Source of the DNA: JBFMAE01 sp040756085
GTDB taxonomy: Bacteria > Desulfobacterota > BSN033 > UBA1163
DNA: 8,057 bases
Reading direction: 5' to 3'
Assembly: GCA_040756085.1 (NCBI GenBank)
Contig: JBFMAE010000359.1
Span: 1-8,057 of the forward strand
The notes beneath the pieces are model-generated. The model ran no database searches. It was not told the origin of the DNA and saw only the letters and a program-made list of their open reading frames with translations. A program made the translations under genes and the position numbers. Shown here piece after piece: positions 6,776 through 8,057 of the stretch. Numbering within the stretch: the stretch's first letter is position 1; each line of letters opens with the position of its first letter.

Positions 6776-6809
6776 TTCCGCAACAATTAGTTTTCGTCTG
6801 GATACCCTG

Positions 6810-7865
6810 ATGTCAATGATCAAGAAAGGTAAGACAACATTTCTCCAACAACCTGTTCGACATTTAGATCCCAAAAAAACCCGGAGCCTTTTCGATCTGG
6901 TCCGGGCCTTTCAACACACTTCTTTTCAAAGCCGGAATGTCTTTAAATGTTTTGAAGTTTTCCGAAAGATGCTCGGTGATCCTGCCTGCGTGATCTTCAT
7001 GGGTTTATCGGGAGCAATGATTCCGGGTGGGATGCGTCAGGTAATCTGCGATTTGATCGAGATGAAACTGGTCGATGTGATCGTCTCCACCGGCGCCAAT
7101 ATCTTCCATGACATCTTCGAGGGTTCTGGATATCGGCATTATGTGGGGTCCGAGGAAGGGGATGATGATGCCCTCCGGAGACATCGCATCGTACGAGTCT
7201 ATGATGCCCTGATGGATGATCATGAAATCAATCAGGTGATTTACCTTCTTTCGAAGGTTCCGGGAGAGATAGAGGAGAGGGTGGTTTCCTCAAGACGGTA
7301 TCTGGAGGTTCTGGGGAGACGCATCAAGGATGAAGGGTCCATCCTCCGAACCGCATCTCAATATGGGGTTCCCATCTTCGTCCCGGCCCTGAGTGACAGC
7401 TCCATTGGCATTGGCCTGACCTTTCTTCACGCTCGAAAGAAGGCTTCCCCTGATGGGCTTGTCATCGATCAGATTCAGGATAGCTATGAGATCGCTCAAT
7501 TGAAGAAGGTGGCCTCGGTGACAGGAGCGATCTATATTGGAGGAGGGGTCCCGAAGAACTATATTCAACAACTGGGACCGGTAAGCGAACTTCTGTTTCA
7601 GAAAGAGAGCGGTCATCGATATGCCTTTCAGATCACCACCGACGATCCCAAATGGGGAGGGCTTTCCGGCTGCACTTTTGAGGAGGCGAAGTCCTGGGGA
7701 AAGATTGAGAAAGGATCGGCCTATGCCGCCGTGTATATGGATGCGACCGTTGCCCTTCCTCTTCTGGTCGGGGCCGTCCTTCAGGAAGGAAAGGTCTATC
7801 GAAAAAGGAAGAGACGCCGTTTTATCTGGAAGGGAGACCAACTGAAGTCTATCCGATTCGTTTAA
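6810..7865 (+). CDS. Deoxyhypusine synthase family protein
   Basis: A 351-aa member of the deoxyhypusine synthase fold family: NAD-dependent enzymes that take an aminobutyl group from a polyamine and transfer it to an amine. Visible blocks are IFMGLSGAMIPGGMR (62-76), VIVSTGANIFHDIFE (90-104, NAD-binding region), YIGGGVPKNYI (242-252) and a C-terminal EEAKSWGKI (291-299) whose Lys298 aligns with the lysine that carries the enzyme-imine intermediate in eukaryotic enzymes. Bacteria lack eIF5A, the classical acceptor, so a small-molecule reaction such as homospermidine formation is more likely; this is inference. GGAT (6800-6803) precedes the ATG at 6810 by a good distance; a second in-frame ATG at 6816 is possible, and a TTG at 6768 lies upstream of the expected transcript start. 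The basic tail (RKRKRRR) is notable. The gene is divergent from inositol-3-phosphate synthase. Confidence 0.88.
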   Translation: MSMIKKGKTTFLQQPVRHLDPKKTRSLFDLVRAFQHTSFQSRNVFKCFEVFRKMLGDPACVIFMGLSGAMIPGGMRQVICDLIEMKLVDVIVSTGANIFHDIFEGSGYRHYVGSEEGDDDALRRHRIVRVYDALMDDHEINQVIYLLSKVPGEIEERVVSSRRYLEVLGRRIKDEGSILRTASQYGVPIFVPALSDSSIGIGLTFLHARKKASPDGLVIDQIQDSYEIAQLKKVASVTGAIYIGGGVPKNYIQQLGPVSELLFQKESGHRYAFQITTDDPKWGGLSGCTFEEAKSWGKIEKGSAYAAVYMDATVALPLLVGAVLQEGKVYRKRKRRRFIWKGDQLKSIRFV

Positions 7866-8057
7866 CACCCCTCGTTTTCCGACTCCACCCCTCCGGTCAT
7901 TTAGATGTCTCCTATTTGCCTAGAAAATAAAAAAGAATAGCACGAATGACAGCGAATGACACGAATAGGTTTTATTCGTGAAATTCGTTCGCAGTGATCA
8001 TTTTCATCATTCGTGGGTGCCCTCTGGGCATGATGAATTATTTAGGGAATAAAAGTC
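7866..8057. other. Non-coding right end with repeat
   Basis: No supported gene follows the stop at 7865. Bases 7866-7940 show no hairpin plus T-tract, only an A-rich run near 7924-7935. The rest is dominated by the CGAAT-based inverted repeat described separately. The window ends before any start codon with a ribosome site. Confidence 0.5.
7941..8015. repeat. Nested inverted repeat built on CGAAT units
   Basis: Outer arms CACGAATGA (7941-7949) and TCATTCGTG (8007-8015) are perfect inverted copies. Inside, CACGAATA (7960-7967) pairs with TATTCGTG (7973-7980) around a 5-base loop, and GCGAA (7952-7956) can pair with TTCGC (7988-7992). CGAATGACA also occurs as a direct repeat at 7943-7951 and 7953-7961. 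This resembles dispersed intergenic repeats of the CACGAATGACACGAAT type seen in many bacterial genomes. It lies about 75 bases past the deoxyhypusine-synthase-like gene and could fold as an RNA terminator-like structure, though no T-tract follows. Confidence 0.65.

Noticed and set aside
6768..6809. TTG start at 6768 for the deoxyhypusine-synthase-like gene
   Set aside because: It lies upstream of the expected transcript start, has no ribosome site, and adds residues not expected for the family.
7290..7868. Minus-strand 192-residue frame opposite the deoxyhypusine-synthase-like gene
   Set aside because: It is antisense to a well-supported enzyme gene, and its translation shows no recognisable domain.

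Overview
The window is a stretch of ordinary chromosome from a Gram-negative bacterium. A deltaproteobacterial (Desulfobacterota-like) origin is my best guess. It rests on a TAXI-type TRAP operon with a fused permease, a lipobox-bearing lipoprotein, a 'CHSRENGNP'-type intergenic palindrome, moderate GC by eye, and a myo-inositol-phosphate synthase beside a bacterial deoxyhypusine-synthase-like gene. No rRNA, tRNA, CRISPR array, transposase or phage gene was seen.

Left part (1-3718): a near-consensus promoter with an overlapping interrupted palindrome precedes a three-gene plus-strand operon. The genes encode a periplasmic TAXI solute-binding protein, a small membrane-anchored DUF1850 protein and a fused TRAP permease. 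Together they should form one secondary uptake system for an organic anion; the substrate cannot be read from sequence. A palindromic intergenic repeat sits between the second and third genes. The first ~120 bases hold no supported gene and may be the edge of something lying to the left.

Middle (3719-5515): a YbaK/EbsC-type aminoacyl-tRNA deacylase gene runs on the minus strand, convergent with the permease, with its own consensus-like promoter. Divergent from it is a lipoprotein with a HEMTH zinc-protease motif, of the putative aminopeptidase family PF10023. A perfect 12-bp hairpin, with a third copy of its arm, lies where this gene meets the next one head-on.

Right part (5516-8057): a 370-aa inositol-3-phosphate synthase (minus) and a deoxyhypusine-synthase-family enzyme (plus) are divergent. 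Their ~180-bp intergenic region holds two promoters of the same unusual layout (TTGAC(A/T), 15-bp spacer, GATAA(T/C)). The last ~190 bases are non-coding and carry a nested inverted repeat built on CGAAT units.

No clearly undescribed multi-gene system was found. The most interesting points are the divergent synthase pair, the bacterial deoxyhypusine-synthase homologue of uncertain substrate, the competing-arm hairpin, and the repeat that splits the TRAP operon.
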